A stretch of 64,000 nucleotides of DNA from Mactromeris polynyma (Eukaryota > Mollusca > Bivalvia > Venerida > Mactridae). Made by a program: the position numbers and the translations under genes. Location: positions 878,941 to 942,940 of the forward strand of contig JASFXZ010000028.1 in assembly GCA_032209605.1 (NCBI GenBank). The letters run 5' to 3'. Shown here piece by piece: positions 49,399 to 62,080 of the stretch (positions are counted from its first letter, which is position 1; each line of letters starts with the position of its first letter). Below the pieces are notes generated by a model that saw nothing but the letters and a program-made list of their open reading frames with translations, did not search any database and was not told where the DNA came from.

Positions 49399-50257
49399 TT
49401 AATTCCCGTGATATACTCGGATAGTAAACGTAAGTTTACGCTTTATGTATTCTATTAATTCAGATAATGGCCGTGTACGGCGCGGGGCTGCATCATCCTC
49501 ATAGTCCGTGTCACTTAGAGCTGCTGTCATCAAGTCTCTGTGATAACGGTGACGTGGAGCTGCAGGAGCTGGTCCCGGTGCTTGAACAGGCGCTGGTCCC
49601 GGTGCTCGAATAGGAGCTGGTCCCGGGGCTGGAAAGGGGGCTGGTCCCGGTGCTTGAACGGTGGCTGGAACACGGGATGACATTATATTTGGGACGGCAT
49701 CATCTTGATAAAGTTGTTCTTCGCGGGCAACATGTCGACGTGGTGGGTTCGTACCTCCCCTGACGACAAGTCGTTGCTCATGTTGCCGAATCCTCTCAAT
49801 TTCTAATCTACAATACACAATTATGCCGCATTTTGAGAAAAGCATGTATTTACTTTGTAAGTTTTTGAAATAAAAGCAGAAACGTTAGGTTGAATTATCT
49901 TATTTCTGTGTTGCTTGAAAACATTTCATGTCATAAAATCTAAAAATTCATATTATTATCGTTCTTAAACGTTTATTTCCAATATTCATAGTTTGTGTTA
50001 TAATTTATGCAATCCAGATTTTTAAATACAATATGCTGATATGCAATTCATTTTGTTAAATACCTTATATCAGGATCACGGATGTCATTGGCTGACAGCA
50101 ACTTGCCAAACTTCGTGTACATTCTATCTTTGAGTTGCTTTGCCGAAGAAGTCTCATACAGAATGTGTACAGCCTTCTAACACGTCTCTCCAAGAAGTTG
50201 GGTCTTGTTAATAACTTCAAATATTGTAGGAACTTCTTGCGTTGAAAAAAAACGCAT
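49399..50257 (-). pseudogene. SANT/Myb-like protein with APGPAP repeats (copy A)
   Basis: Exon 50257-50064 starts MRFFSTQEVPTIFEVINK and contains KAVHILYETSSAKQLKDRMY, TKFGKLLSANDIRDPDI. It splices in phase (AAG/gtattt to tgtag/ATTAG) to exon 49807-49399: LEIERIRQHEQRLVVRGG, a Pro/Ala region of APGPAP units, then LSDTDYEDDAAPRR and LSELIEYIKRKL to the stop. The pattern fits the SANT/Myb accessory gene of Harbinger elements. A TAG stands where a Trp is expected, before KAVHIL, so the product is interrupted unless that codon is avoided. Transposase remnants lie divergently at 51184-51688. Confidence 0.65.
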
Positions 50258-50469
50258 GGCCCTTATGCATAATTTAGAGATAAAACAATACAATAAACGT
50301 ATCATTATCGAATTGACTTGGTGTGGCCTATACACCGATAAAACAACACGTTTGTGCCCGGTCTATCAATGAGTCATATATGATACAAATGTGATCTATG
50401 TTGTATAGAAGACAAACATCGAATTAAAACAAAACCGTGTTCCTATTATGCCTCAGTAACATCGGATTG

Positions 50470-51010
50470 TGATTTTTCTGGATCGTGCGACTGGTGGCAT
50501 TTTGGGAGAGGTACGACCGATCGGCAATGTTTGCTATGATCTTCATACTGCGATTACTCTTTTAGACTGGTGGTGCGCGTGATCGTGGAATCACCAAAGA
50601 TTTGAGAAGATCGATCGCAAGATCAATCGTAGTTAATCGTGCGACTAGTGGTGGCGATCAGCGACTGATCATACGATCAATCGGGAGGTTGCACGATAGG
50701 TAGCACTACCAATCGTCAGGTGGCAGGACCAGTAGCACGATCAATCGTGCGACAACTTGACCCACGAACATGCACGACTGGTGGTGCGCCTATGCGTGAC
50801 TGGTGGTATGACCATGTAAGATCTGTCTGCGACCTCTTACGATTTGTAATCGTAGGTCAGAAGTATTGAACATGATCAGCGACCTTGTCGCGACTGATTT
50901 TGCTCTGGCGACCACCCACGACCTCTGCCAACAGTCGTGCGTTCTTTCTACGATTTGCCCGCGATTCCAAATTTTTTCGATCACATCTAGGTCGTAACCT
51001 GGTCGCAGGC
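50470..51010. repeat. CGATC/GTGCGAC-rich subterminal arrays (copy A)
   Basis: Dense short words (GATCGTGCGACTGGTGG, CGATCAATCG, CACGAACATGCACGACTGGT) in both orientations fill the space between the SANT gene and the divergent transposase. They are probably transposase or SANT binding sites of the Harbinger element, with some resemblance to 4884-6308. Also present in copy B at 63150-63700. Confidence 0.55.
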
Positions 51011-51183
51011 CCGGTGTGACCGTAGCTACAAAAAATAAGGGTATATGGTTTACCGCATGGTTATTAAAATCACCCTTTACAAACCCACAAGCACTGTATC
51101 ACGAGGCTATCCAGTTAAAGTCACGGTCATTATAAGGCGACTTCGTTAATTATTTTGGACATTTTTAATATTAAAAATACATT

Positions 51184-51688
51184 ATGGCGGCAAATGACGA
51201 CGGCCCTGAACAGCTGGTACATATTCTTCAAGAACTTCCCCACCACCTCCAGACCACAAATATTTTGTTAAGGATACAATCCAGATTTTGTCCACACCCC
51301 TGGTGCCTCCTTCCCTAGGCGTAGACTTGAGATTAAGGCAATTTGACGAGGATGGAAATATTTATTGGGGGGAATGATGTATTGAGCATGTTTTCGAGTT
51401 ACAAGTGAAACACCAGAATCGTTCATTCAGTTGGAAAACCTTATATCACTACCATTTGACAAAGAATATACTCTCTCTAATCGAAACAGGATTTTTTTAT
51501 TTGTTGTATTGTTGCGATGTTATCAAACTAACTTTCTGCTCGGGAATATGTTCAATATCAGTTTCAGTGCTATCCCTGAAGATATTTCCTTGCTTATTCA
51601 TTTATTTTATGAATGTCTGAAAGACTTCATTGTGTTGCCCAGTGATACAGAATGGGCCGGTTATCGTGGTACATGGTCAACTACATGA
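51184..51688 (+). pseudogene. Harbinger (ALP1-like) transposase remnant
   Basis: An ATG start (MAANDDGPEQLVHILQEL) degrades after about 40 codons. From about 51390 the frame reads RVTSETPESFIQLENLISLP, then FVVLLRCYQTNFLLGNMFNI, SFSAIPEDISLLIHLFYECL and KDFIVLPSDTEWAGY. This order fits ALP1-type transposases (M....F..LL, LR.LATG, F.IS...IS.I, EVC.AI...L...... LPST.EEW). The catalytic DDE block was not found after 51688. Confidence 0.6.
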
Positions 51689-51984
51689 CGTTGTTGGGGC
51701 CATCGCATGAGATTTATCGAACGTGTACACCATATACTAACCTTCAACTGCGTGTACGAAATGTACACGAACGTAGAAAATGCGCTAAACTGAACAGAAA
51801 CATGCTCAAGTACAGGGTGAAGGTAGCGCATACCATTGTGGAAGTTAAGGCATACCATGTTGCAAGTTCATTGTGGCGTCATCCACGGCATCTCCTTTCC
51901 AAAGTCATCGTTACATGTGCTGCACTAGTGTATCGGCAGAAGTGCATGGAGCGGACTTTGTAAGCAGAGTAATTCATTTTGTAA

Positions 51985-52150
51985 TATAAAATCATGTTTT
52001 GAGGAAATCGGCCAATGGCGCTACCGTCATTCGAACCCGAGTCTCTAGAATACAGCTCCATTATGATAACCACTACCTCAGCTTTATTAATATTGATATT
52101 AAATCGTGTTTTGAGGAACACAAACAATCGGTCGATGGCGCTGTAAGTTG
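51985..52150 (-). mobile_element. Dimeric tRNA-derived SINE
   Basis: In reverse complement: a partial unit (CAGCGCCATCGACCGATTG, GTGTTCCTCAAAACACGAT), then AATAAAGCTGAGGTAGTGG with TTATCATAA, B box GGGTTCGAATGA, GGTAGCGCCATTGGCCGAT and CCTCAAAACATGATTTTA. Same family and same two-unit arrangement as 35190-35490. Confidence 0.75.
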
Positions 52151-53512
52151 TGGTGTTAATGTTTCCCTGTATAACTAGATGGTTGTTTTTGATACAAAAA
52201 TGTGTATACCCTCACTCAAGCGGATAAAAGGACCATACCTAAGTGAAAAGTTATTCACGACAAACTGACAAGGATCCCTTTCAATACCTAATTCTGACTA
52301 ATCCTGAAAGGTTTGTTTGAAATCCAACCGGCCGCTTTAGAGATGAAGAGCTAAAAAACTTCAAAATGTACTTTATATGTATAAATAAAAACATCAAAGG
52401 GCATCAGTAAAAGGTATTCGAAGCAAAACAACCTGACAAGGATTCACATCTTCACCTGATGCTGATAAATCCTGCGATGTTTGGTTTAAAATCAATAGGC
52501 GGTAGTGGACGGACAAATGGACGCACAGACGCAAAAGAAAATAACAGTATTACTCCCGAAAACCACACGAAGCACACTTATTAAACAATTAATAGACTGT
52601 AGAGTCTTCTAAAATAAATTGTTATTGTACACGCGCATTTATTGATGTGAAGTATACAATTTTAAACTGACACAAACTGACACCTGTAAAATCACGTGGA
52701 TATCGAGGACAACTCTCGAAACTATGTATACATTGTGTACATTACAGAAAGTTTCGGTTACTGTTTGAGAAAAACCCTAGTAAATTAGTCATTTTCGTCG
52801 GCATCCAATATCGGCGTCGGCTTAAACCGGTTATGCTTACTGCTATTGTATGACAATGAATAGCACAACATGTGTATGTTATTTATATGACTCGCGATAG
52901 ACAATTCATTAAGAAGTAACTTATAGATATAATAAGGACTCGAGATTGGCATTCCTGTTTTTTTAAATATGACGTATCAGTGCTATCTGAATACACCTTC
53001 GTAAACAAGAACGAGAAATCTTTAAATATTTATATGATAAAAAAAGACTAGTTTACTGAATATACCGTTGAGCCTTTAGCTAGAGATGCTGACAAAGTGA
53101 TACCGCCGAGGAATGTTGCAATCTCTGACACAAGCAAAGCAAGTTATAGTTGAGCCACATATGCGTTGAAATAAATGAATTTAATCATTTACAAACAGAT
53201 GAGTCAATCGATTTGTATGCATATTGAAACGATGTTTGATGAAGTGATTGAAAAAATACATACTTGCTCCAAATGTTTACAAGAGGAAATAACGCGTATA
53301 TCGGCGTTGCTGAAGAATTAATTTTAACTATATACATTTCGTGTGTTAGTATTTTAACTTACTGCAACAGATGATCCAACATGGTTTATATAAATCGGTG
53401 GTCATTGTACATCCTTATTAATATAATCAACGTCTTATTGTTTGGTTAACCAAGTTTAAAACTAATATTAATCAGACTTGATGAGTGAGTCTTGTGTTAC
53501 AAAATAGCACAC

Positions 53513-53612
53513 GCACCAAATTCAGGTATTGTGAAGTTCGCTGTTCACCCTTGCCGATGGAAGGATTGAAACCCACAACCTTCTGAATAGGAATTAGACC
53601 ACCATACACTCT
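53513..53612 (-). mobile_element. SINE-like fragment, second family
   Basis: Shares the ATTGTGAAGTTCGCTGTTCA stretch and the following tRNA-like block with 32107-32215. In reverse complement it contains AGAAGGTTGTGGGTTTCAAT, a weak B box. Confidence 0.5.
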
Positions 53613-55119
53613 TATCGTCTCAGTTAATGAATGCAATTATTAATAGAAGTATTAAATACAAATAAGACACCGTCTAAGAGATCAATGTAACACCAATGGA
53701 ATATTGCATTCAATAATAATTCCAATTTTACTCTATGTATCCTTGTTATATTATGTAGTACAACAGCTGACCAATGGGACAGAATATTGAAAATATCTTA
53801 ATTGAGAGTACATGGACTCGATATTTTACATTCAATGTAAACATTACACGATATCGGAATACATTCAATCTCTCTCAATAAATGCATTTTCTTGTGTAGC
53901 AATCTCTCTTCTACAGCATTGTTAGTTTATCCTGAAGTAATCATTTACTATCTATTTAACCTCCCAAAGAGCAACACTCTCTCAGAAAAAGCAAACACAT
54001 CATTTTCAAATGAGTATTGCTCTGGAGAGTTTGCTCAGTTATGTGCGCTTATCAAATGTCCGTTGATTATAATTCAGATCAATACACCCTTTGTTATACT
54101 TGATAGATCCATTGGAACCTTTGTCGTATTTTAATTCACCGTGACAGGTACAACAAGCCTGGCAGATGAAATGATGATCTTCGTCGATTACTTCATACAA
54201 AATTATATTTCAACAATTGTTTCCGACTTTCAGTAAAAACAATTCTTAGGATACTACATTACTTTATGTTGCACTCACCTTACTACTTCTATAATTATAT
54301 ACAACGCATCAGTTGTACGTCGGAAATGTAAGGAACAAAGTTTAAGTGAAGACCTTGCAGGCACCTGATGTTCATTGGTTGACATCGCCGACCGCAATTC
54401 ATAGTCGAAACAATGTCTAAATTACAAGGTTTTTTTTGGATGAAAAGAAATGACATTTGTTGGACATTTGTTTAGTTCGTGACCATTACATGCATGTACT
54501 TGTATAATAGGGCTTCAAGGTTCAGGTGTAAAGCTCAAGAGTTCTAAAAAGAAGTTTGAATTTCTCTGCAGGCGGGATTCTGCCGCAATCTTCGCAGTCT
54601 CTGAATATGGAAATCGATTAAGTTTACAGAACTTCTTTGTCAATCGATATAAAATAAATAAAAAATGAATAAAACTAAACTTAAGTATTCCTGTTGATTG
54701 TGTAAAAATTGTCTTTGAAAATTTCAGAACATCGCTTTGACTTAAACATGTTGGAAATGTAAAATCACTTTTTCCCACAGGACAGTCATTATAAAAGTAT
54801 TCATTTTGAAACGACTTAGTATATGTAGACACTTGTTCGTCGGTGTTAATACATAGAATCAATGGACTCTTGTCAAAGACATTCGATGGTGTTTATATTT
54901 GCAGTACATGTTTGCATTTATAATATAATAATAGGCTAAATGTTGCGTAAATTCGTATTTAAGCACCGATTATAAATTACTAGGAATGTATCAATATTGC
55001 AATTTAAATGTTGAATTGCCAACGATCAGTGATTGTTTATGTTTACATTTGTACCAATAACTACTTTATCAATATTACAATTAACTGGAACCTTGCCACA
55101 CATCTTGATTTGATTTCAG

Positions 55120-55318
55120 CAAACAGAAGGTGAATAGCGCATTTGATTTTACATCTCAGCACAAATATCGTTTTTATCTGTATATTTCGTTTGTAAATAA
55201 GGAAACCGCACCACGGGCTAATATGAACGATGTCGTCAAAATTGAAATTGAACTGTTAAAATAATTGCTAGTAACAGTTGATGACTAGAAACAAAATAGC
55301 ACATTACAAGAATGGAAT
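55120..55318 (+). pseudogene. Decayed copy of the SLC17 last exon
   Basis: After tgatttcag the sequence matches the exon at 39653 (CAAACAG.AG..GAAT.GCGCAT, TTTTACATCTC, GAAACCGCACCACGGGCTAA). It has TAG in place of the Trp codon, further stops and indels, and no upstream SLC17 exons beside it. It came along as a passenger of the segmental duplication. Confidence 0.8.
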
Positions 55319-56981
55319 TTAAAATATTAATATTTACATAACATTTTGCAGCGCTTTATACATCTAGTCACGTGGAGAATCCGAGAATGCAAATTAACAC
55401 TGACATAAGAAATATGTCAATTCTAATCTAAAAACGTGAACGATGTAAGCATAAAATTGCAATTCGTTGATGTTGTCACTGTTTGTTTAGATCAATAGTG
55501 CACACTTTATTATAATAATTACAGGAGACATATCTAAACGATATACACTTAAAAGAACGTTTTCTATATATTACATCGTTGTTCATTTTATGCATTCCAC
55601 CATGGTACATGTAAGAATATGAGTATTTCTGACATAAGTCTAATAATGTTGACATGAAGGTTTTAAATGGAAACCATTCGTCCAAATATAATCTAATAAC
55701 GTAGAAATACGTGTGCCCTAAAAAGTGTGATTCACGGACATTAAATCTAATTTCAAGACCATATAACTGATGACCTTCATCAAATTATATTAATGATAAT
55801 TAAGATGATGTCAATGTTCATAATAAGGGCTGTAAACCATCATTGGTAGGGCATTTAGAATAATGAATAATAATAATATTCAAAACGGAAAAGGTACATA
55901 ATTGTCTTAATAATTCAAAACCTTTTTTATATATAAGGTGGTTACAAAGTAATTTAAAGTGGAAAACATGATTTCAATTAAATTTCACGCTAAAACCAGT
56001 ACACTTGGTACATTTTTTGAAGGTTTTTTCTTCATTATTTTTTAATGGACCTTCCTCATGCGACGAAACTTGAAATAACAATTAACCACTGTAAACCACA
56101 TTTTCAGAAGTAAAACATTAACCATTTTCTTATTTCAGTAAACAGTAAAATGGAAATCTTTAAAAGGCTTCATTTTTTTAATTTTCAACCATAATCAAAA
56201 TGAGCGAAGCCGCAACAAATTTGCCCGAAACAAAAACTGTTACTGATTACATGTGAAACATCTTATAACAGAGTGACGGTGCATTAAGTGATTCTCCTAC
56301 CCGTCCGTGCGCCAGTCTGTGCGAACAGGTGGTTTCCGACCAATAACTCGTGACAGGATAGGTGGATACAATGCATATTGGTCACATAAGCCTAGGATAA
56401 TAAAATACAGGTCAAGGACGACTTCTGTTACAGTCCACCAAGTATTGGAGGAGGTATGGACCGGTACAACAGCATGGAATCATAAAACACATGACTGTCT
56501 AGTTAGATGTCGGTTAAAGTCTTCCAAATTGTGGGCTTTGTCGACTTAAAGATAAGTTTTCGAACAATTACACTAGAAAGGGTGAATTAATTTTACCTGC
56601 AATTTGCTTTAAAATTATATTGGTTTTTCATATTTGCATTCTACTAAAAAGCCTAGAGCGGGGCATCCGTGTCCTATGGTTACAGTTAGTTTCATACCCA
56701 TTGTGAAAATGGATACTGTAAACGTCATATCCTTCTGAGGCTCAAAACTGTTTTCACCTCCGGTTTATCAATATTTATCAAGCGTGTCGTTGCTGTGCTT
56801 AACTTTAAAACACGATCCAGAACCCGGTCTATTGTTGTACGTATTGACAAAACTAATGCACTAATGTGCTAGATAGAGTGCGAAAACATACAAACAGTTC
56901 ACACATTGTACGAAAGGCTGATTATGAAAGAATACCAGATTTGCCTACACCACCGTCTAATCAAAACGGAATTGTCAGACA
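55319..56981. other. Spacer upstream of IgGFc-like gene B
   Basis: Partly alignable with 39857-41522, with indels. About 100 bp near 56220-56330 appear extra in B. No promoter motif could be fixed. Confidence 0.4.
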
Positions 56982-59451
56982 ATGCGGACGTACCAAAGAT
57001 TGTTGGTAGCGAGTGTTCTACTGGGTTGGTATTCGGTGTCGGGAGCAATTACTCAGCTATTGTACGAGGTACACCAAGGCTATGAAGTTACCAGTTCCTA
57101 CAAAAACAGAACTGCACAATCTTTGATTAAATGTGGAATATACTGCAACATGTCCACGGCATGTTTTACGGCAACATTTGATACCAGTACAAAACAATGC
57201 CTACTAAGTGATCAAGCTGTGTGGATGGCAGAGAACACGGAAACTTGACAAGGAAGACCCTATCTTTAGTACAAGGTAAACTATTGTTTCTGTAAAACTT
57301 GTTTTATTCACTGCAATGTAGTTTTCGTAAATATGCAATTTATATTTAACTTGATATTTGTAACAATACTATAAATGCCAGAAATTCATTTCGCGAATTA
57401 CTTCAGAATGATAGAAAGTTTCAAAAAAATCAGGCTTTTGTATCAACACCACAATTCACCTCAACACATAATGGACAGTACGCGAATGTTCTCGTTAACG
57501 GAAGCGCAAATTACACTGGTGTATGACCGAAAAGTAATACATGCGTGTATGGTGGATCACTTATCACTTCTAAAGCGTTCTTGAAAAATGAAAACTTATT
57601 TGCAAATCTACAAAGTAAATCGAAGTGTTTTCACGTGTTGATGACGTACTTTACTACCCAGTATGAGAGTTGTACATGAAGCATTCTTTGCTCTCATTGC
57701 TTTCACTGTTGTGATGCTTGAATATCTTTCAGATACTGAAACATGCAAAAACGCACCGGCAATAACAAATGGTACACTGAACGTCACTATAACTCCACAT
57801 GGTTCTTACGCTGTATTGACATGTGATCAATTCTACAAGTTAGGCCCCTTAAGTCCGGTTACTGTCAACTGCACCCTTGGAACAGGATGGGAAAATGTGA
57901 CCGGTATGGCATGTGACCCTGTAAGTCCATGTAAGTACTTCTGTGTTTTCAGCTTCATAATTAGTAGAGTGACTGTAAGCATAAACAATACAATTACTTC
58001 ATCATTCAAAATGGCTTTATTCGATTAGAAGAACTTAATACTATTTGACATGTAAGCTTTCATTGCGCACAATTAAACAAAACAAAACCATTTTTCTGTT
58101 GTAATTGTTCATGAATGTAAATTATGTCTATCTCTCGTCGGGCTTTATACACGACTGTTTGTTTGGCACCATTTCCTGCTCGACATATGTATTCATTTTT
58201 ATTACAAGTAGAAAATGAATATACAACAATATAATTATGTTTCTTCCAGTGGGTAATTACGGCACTTCATTCGTTATGGCGTTTATGAAAAATGGCATCA
58301 TCGATGGAAGTGTGGGTGTTCCAACAATGATGATAGCAAGTCATAGCATAGCAAGAGTGCGTGTAGAAATACCTTGTATTGCAATGGATGAGAAACATAA
58401 CGTCTCTAACGCACTTATTGTGTCATTCCCAATATCTATTACCATGACGACGTCCAAGACAATTGCACAGAACGCTGTATTTATAACATCTGATAATCCA
58501 GTTCAGATATTTTGCTTAAATTTTAATTCACTATCCTCAGATGGTAGTGTTGTTTTTTCAAGACCGAGTTTGGGAAAGGATTACTTCCTTACCGGTCATC
58601 CGGTTACATATGGCGGTCGTGATGAATTTCTCATTGTTAGTTTGAATGACGCTACATTAATTACTTTCAATTACGCATTCGGTACAACTGATACCATAAC
58701 ATTGAATGCAAACGACACATACTTCGCATACGACATTGACCTGACAGGAACAAAGGTGAGCGCCTCGGAACCAATATTCTTAATTTCTGGTCACATGTGT
58801 GCAAACATACCTAACGTTAACGTGGGTTACTGTGACTACATTGAAGAAACGATGCCCCCAGTTTCGTCTCTTGGAACAATTCACATTATCAGTTTCATGA
58901 AACCTCGTCCTGACTTTTCTATCAGTATTGTGGCAACCGAAGACTCAACAAGTGTGTCGATTTTCGACAACTCTGGGATTCTCATGGACCCTTTATTGAA
59001 TCTAATGCAAACATCCGCTGTATTTCGCTCGTATTACGGCTATAAGACTATTTCTGTCATATCGAACAAACCTATCATGGTTCACCAATACGGTCACGGC
59101 TCCTCTGGAACAGGAGGGGATCCCTCAATGATGTTTATACCGGATGTTAGATTTTTTGGGCAGCAATATGATTTTGTCATACCTACAGGCTTTGATGTAC
59201 CCAGCGCTCTTACTGTTGTTATTGCAGCCTCATTGTCAGCATCCATGTTGGAAATGAACGGTCAGATGCTATCTCCAACACAATCTGTATCGATAACGCT
59301 ACCTGATAGTGAAATATATACAGTTCTGTACGCTGACGTTATGGCGGGACACAACACTTTAACCCATCAATCGGCAGCAGCTTTCGGTGCCTGGGTATAC
59401 GGACGAAACCCCTCTGCAGAGTTTGCATGGACATTAGGTTATGCTGTGTAA
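56982..59451 (+). pseudogene. PAN/apple-sushi-IgGFc-binding-like gene, copy B, frameshifted in exon 1
   Basis: Exons 56982-57275, 57733-57930 and 58250-59451 have the same splice sites as copy A. Exons 2 and 3 keep the lengths of A exactly (198 and 1,202 nt) and are fully open; exon 3 is about 87% identical to A at protein level. Exon 1 is 294 nt against 295 in A. One base is lost near 57237 (AACACGGAAAC against AACATGGGAAAC), so the frame meets TGA at 57246-57248, giving an 88-residue signal-peptide/PAN product. Either this is a recent pseudogene, a truncated secreted PAN protein, or a sequencing error. The large exon 3 shows no other damage, so inactivation, if real, is young. Confidence 0.8.
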
Positions 59452-60388
59452 TATGCAGCCATATAAATTGTGCTGATCTAAAAGAAGTTTCAGAGTGTAA
59501 TTTACACATGTGTCTTTGGCCTCACAACGCAGGTAAACTCAACACGAAGGTTACAAGAAAACTTGGATCGCTTTCGTCTATGGAAAAACAGTTAATTGTA
59601 CCAGGACTTATAGATAGGCACGCACAATTACATATTTTGTTTTGTTATCTGATATGTAAGAAGTGTTTAGAAAACAAATCCATTATTAGCTTCATGTTGG
59701 AAGTGAATAGTTAGAATCTAGTATCGACACAGTATGTATCAGTTACTCTATCTGACTATAAGAAATATTATTGTGTTTTACCCTTTTACGGAACAGTATA
59801 TCATAAAAAAATTAATTCGTTTGATTCTCTTGCGTGTTGTGTGTGGTCTATCATTCGATATTGTTCACTATCGCTGTGTTTTTACTTTTAAGTGTGTCTG
59901 ACATCAATGTTTGCATTTGCTCAATGAAAACACCACTAGAAATCTGAACCGATTGTTATTCAATTGTCACCTTATTTTAGTATTTGTCTATGATTCTATC
60001 TTCTTCATCTAAACTGTTCCTATTTGAAAATTGTTACGCGGCTGCCCATGTGAACAGGTTCGTTTTTTAGAAATCATATATGGCTCTCAACAATCTGTCT
60101 CAAATTGGTTGAGTTTTGTCATTGTTAAATATGTCAAGGGATTTAAGTATCAGAGTTGTGTTTTAGATAATAGTTATGAGCGCATTATGATAGTACATGC
60201 AAATAGTCAAACATTAACTTCGTTTATAGTATTTCAAGTGTTTCTTTTCATCTAATTGTTCCATTACTTCCAGGAATTCTGTAACAAAAATAAAAACAAA
60301 CATGAGGAGATATGTGTTTATCACTGTTTATAATATACAACAATGTAATTAACGTGAGTCAATAACCTTGTATCTAAAAAGAGCAAAC
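59452..60388. other. 3' flank of IgGFc-like gene B
   Basis: Close match to 43979-44185 and 45028-45641 of copy A, with empty sites for both A-only insertions (about 59655 and about 60258) and a single 77-bp repeat unit at 60300-60390. No gene. Confidence 0.7.
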
Positions 60389-60901
60389 ACGGTACAATCT
60401 CGTTATATCGAGCATCGTTATTGCGAGTACCCGCTTTATCAAGATGAGTCTTAATAGTTCTATTTGGAATAGTGTTTTACTTGTCCATGACGAGCATCGT
60501 AATATCGATATCTGAGACATAGATGGTGATCATCAGTATGTGATTGTTAATTACCTGCATAATTATGTGTTAGTCGTGTGTTTCACACTAGTTAAAGCGT
60601 ATTATTTTAATTCATTGTTCAGTTTTTGCATTTAAAAGAAATGTTTAAACTTATTTTATTAAATTTAATTGAAATCTGAAATGCGGTAACGGATACAAAC
60701 ATACAAAATCTTTGTATTTTATTGAAATATTGTTTCATGAGTGTTGCCTTTTGTTTCATGTACATGAATGCAATTTACTATAAAACAAAATATAAAAGAA
60801 CATTGAAATAAAAGTTCGCATTTATGGTAAGGCGAGCACATAGTCAAATTGGGCACTTTCGTAGTCCCGATGTCAACTCGATAGAAAAAGGGTTTGCTGT
60901 A
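60389..60901. mobile_element. pogo/Tigger-like MITE (copy B)
   Basis: Orthologous position to 47678-48209 in copy A, with a few small deletions (for example after TTTCACACTAGTTAAAGCG). Confidence 0.6.
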
Positions 60902-61268
60902 TATGTTAACCGCTGTCCGTAAAATGGAGACAAAAAATCAGCGACTCACAGCGTAACAAAAATATAGGTCTTGCTTTATGAGATTGTTAGTTAATTGTTA
61001 TGACAAATATTAAAGTACGTTCTATTATTGTTACCATCCCTACGTGAGTTAGATATTGGATTGCACTATCGCGGACCCCCATATTTCAATTTTTTTCTCT
61101 ATACACTATTAGTTTTTTATGCATTAATTCTTATGTCAAGTGTATATACTGTCTTACATAGAGTGTATTGTTTGTATTTTCGTATTCTGTTTCATCAATA
61201 AACGTTGTCAACATTTAGCGACTCGGAGTTAAATTACTTCTTTTTGACAATTTGTATCGGTCAATGTT

Positions 61269-61574
61269 GAGGCACTTCGATCACCAACTATAGTGGCTAT
61301 GGTGACTATAGTTGGATGATACAACTCAGTCTAGTTCATCTATGGTCTAGATACTGTGGTCACTCTTAGAATTTGGAGGGTTGAAAATTTGGAGGTGTTC
61401 CGAATATCGACTATAATTCAACCGTACATAATCGGTGGTTGAACCATAGTTAATGTTCGGAACAGCTCTATATAGTATTCAAACCTCAACTTTCGAAGCG
61501 GTGACCAGACCAGATTGAATTTTATCATCAACCATAGTCACTATAGTCACTATAGTTGGTGATTGAAGTGTCTC
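61269..61574. mobile_element. 306-bp MITE flanked by GTT (copy B)
   Basis: Same termini, length and flanking GTT as 48578-48883, with about ten base changes. Inserted before the duplication. Confidence 0.88.
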
Positions 61575-62080
61575 GTTATTTGTACTGTGTCGTTATAAAC
61601 ATGTGTACATCCGTCCTTTTTTAATCGAAAGGTTACCTTAAAATGTCAATATTCATGATATAATCAAGAAGATATAATTTCAAAAGTAATCTGATATAGT
61701 AGAAACATTAAATCATTTAACCTGTATGAAAGAGAGAAAAATAAGTTGCTACAGAGAACGCCACATATATAAGACAGTGCCCTCGACCATACAGATCTCT
61801 AGATCTAACAACAATCCATAAAACATAAGGCATTTGAGGAGCCTAAAGGGTACATACGTAAGGGAGCAGGATTGGCCTGCATATACATGTAGCTGGTACT
61901 TATATAGAACTACATGAATATGGATTGGATGGCATAATGTGGAATACAGAAGGGAATATGCAAATGGGACATACTAGACATTACCGATTTATGCCGATGT
62001 TTGATGCCGACGAAAATAACTATTTTACCAGAGGTTTCTCAAACTATTAGTATTGATTAATATGATTCACATGCCACACA

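Larger units (their letters stand above)
39416..51340. repeat. Segmental duplication, copy A
   Basis: Matches copy B (54887 to the window end) in order. Content: last SLC17 exon, IgGFc-binding-like gene, pogo-like MITE, GTT-flanked MITE, SANT gene and transposase start. Gene-to-gene offset is 15,459 bp, and 12,691 bp at the GTT-flanked MITE, because A carries extra insertions at 44186-45027 and 45642-47353 and an expanded 77-bp repeat. Confidence 0.92.
51689..54886. other. Spacer between the duplication copies
   Basis: Contains a SINE at 51985-52150 and a SINE-like fragment at 53513-53612. The rest is AT-rich with short frames; the longest (54515-54862, minus, 115 codons) has no recognised motif. 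Confidence 0.4.

Noticed and set aside
54515..54862. 115-codon minus-strand frame
   Set aside because: No recognisable motif, no splice partner and no duplicate; chance length is possible in AT-rich DNA.
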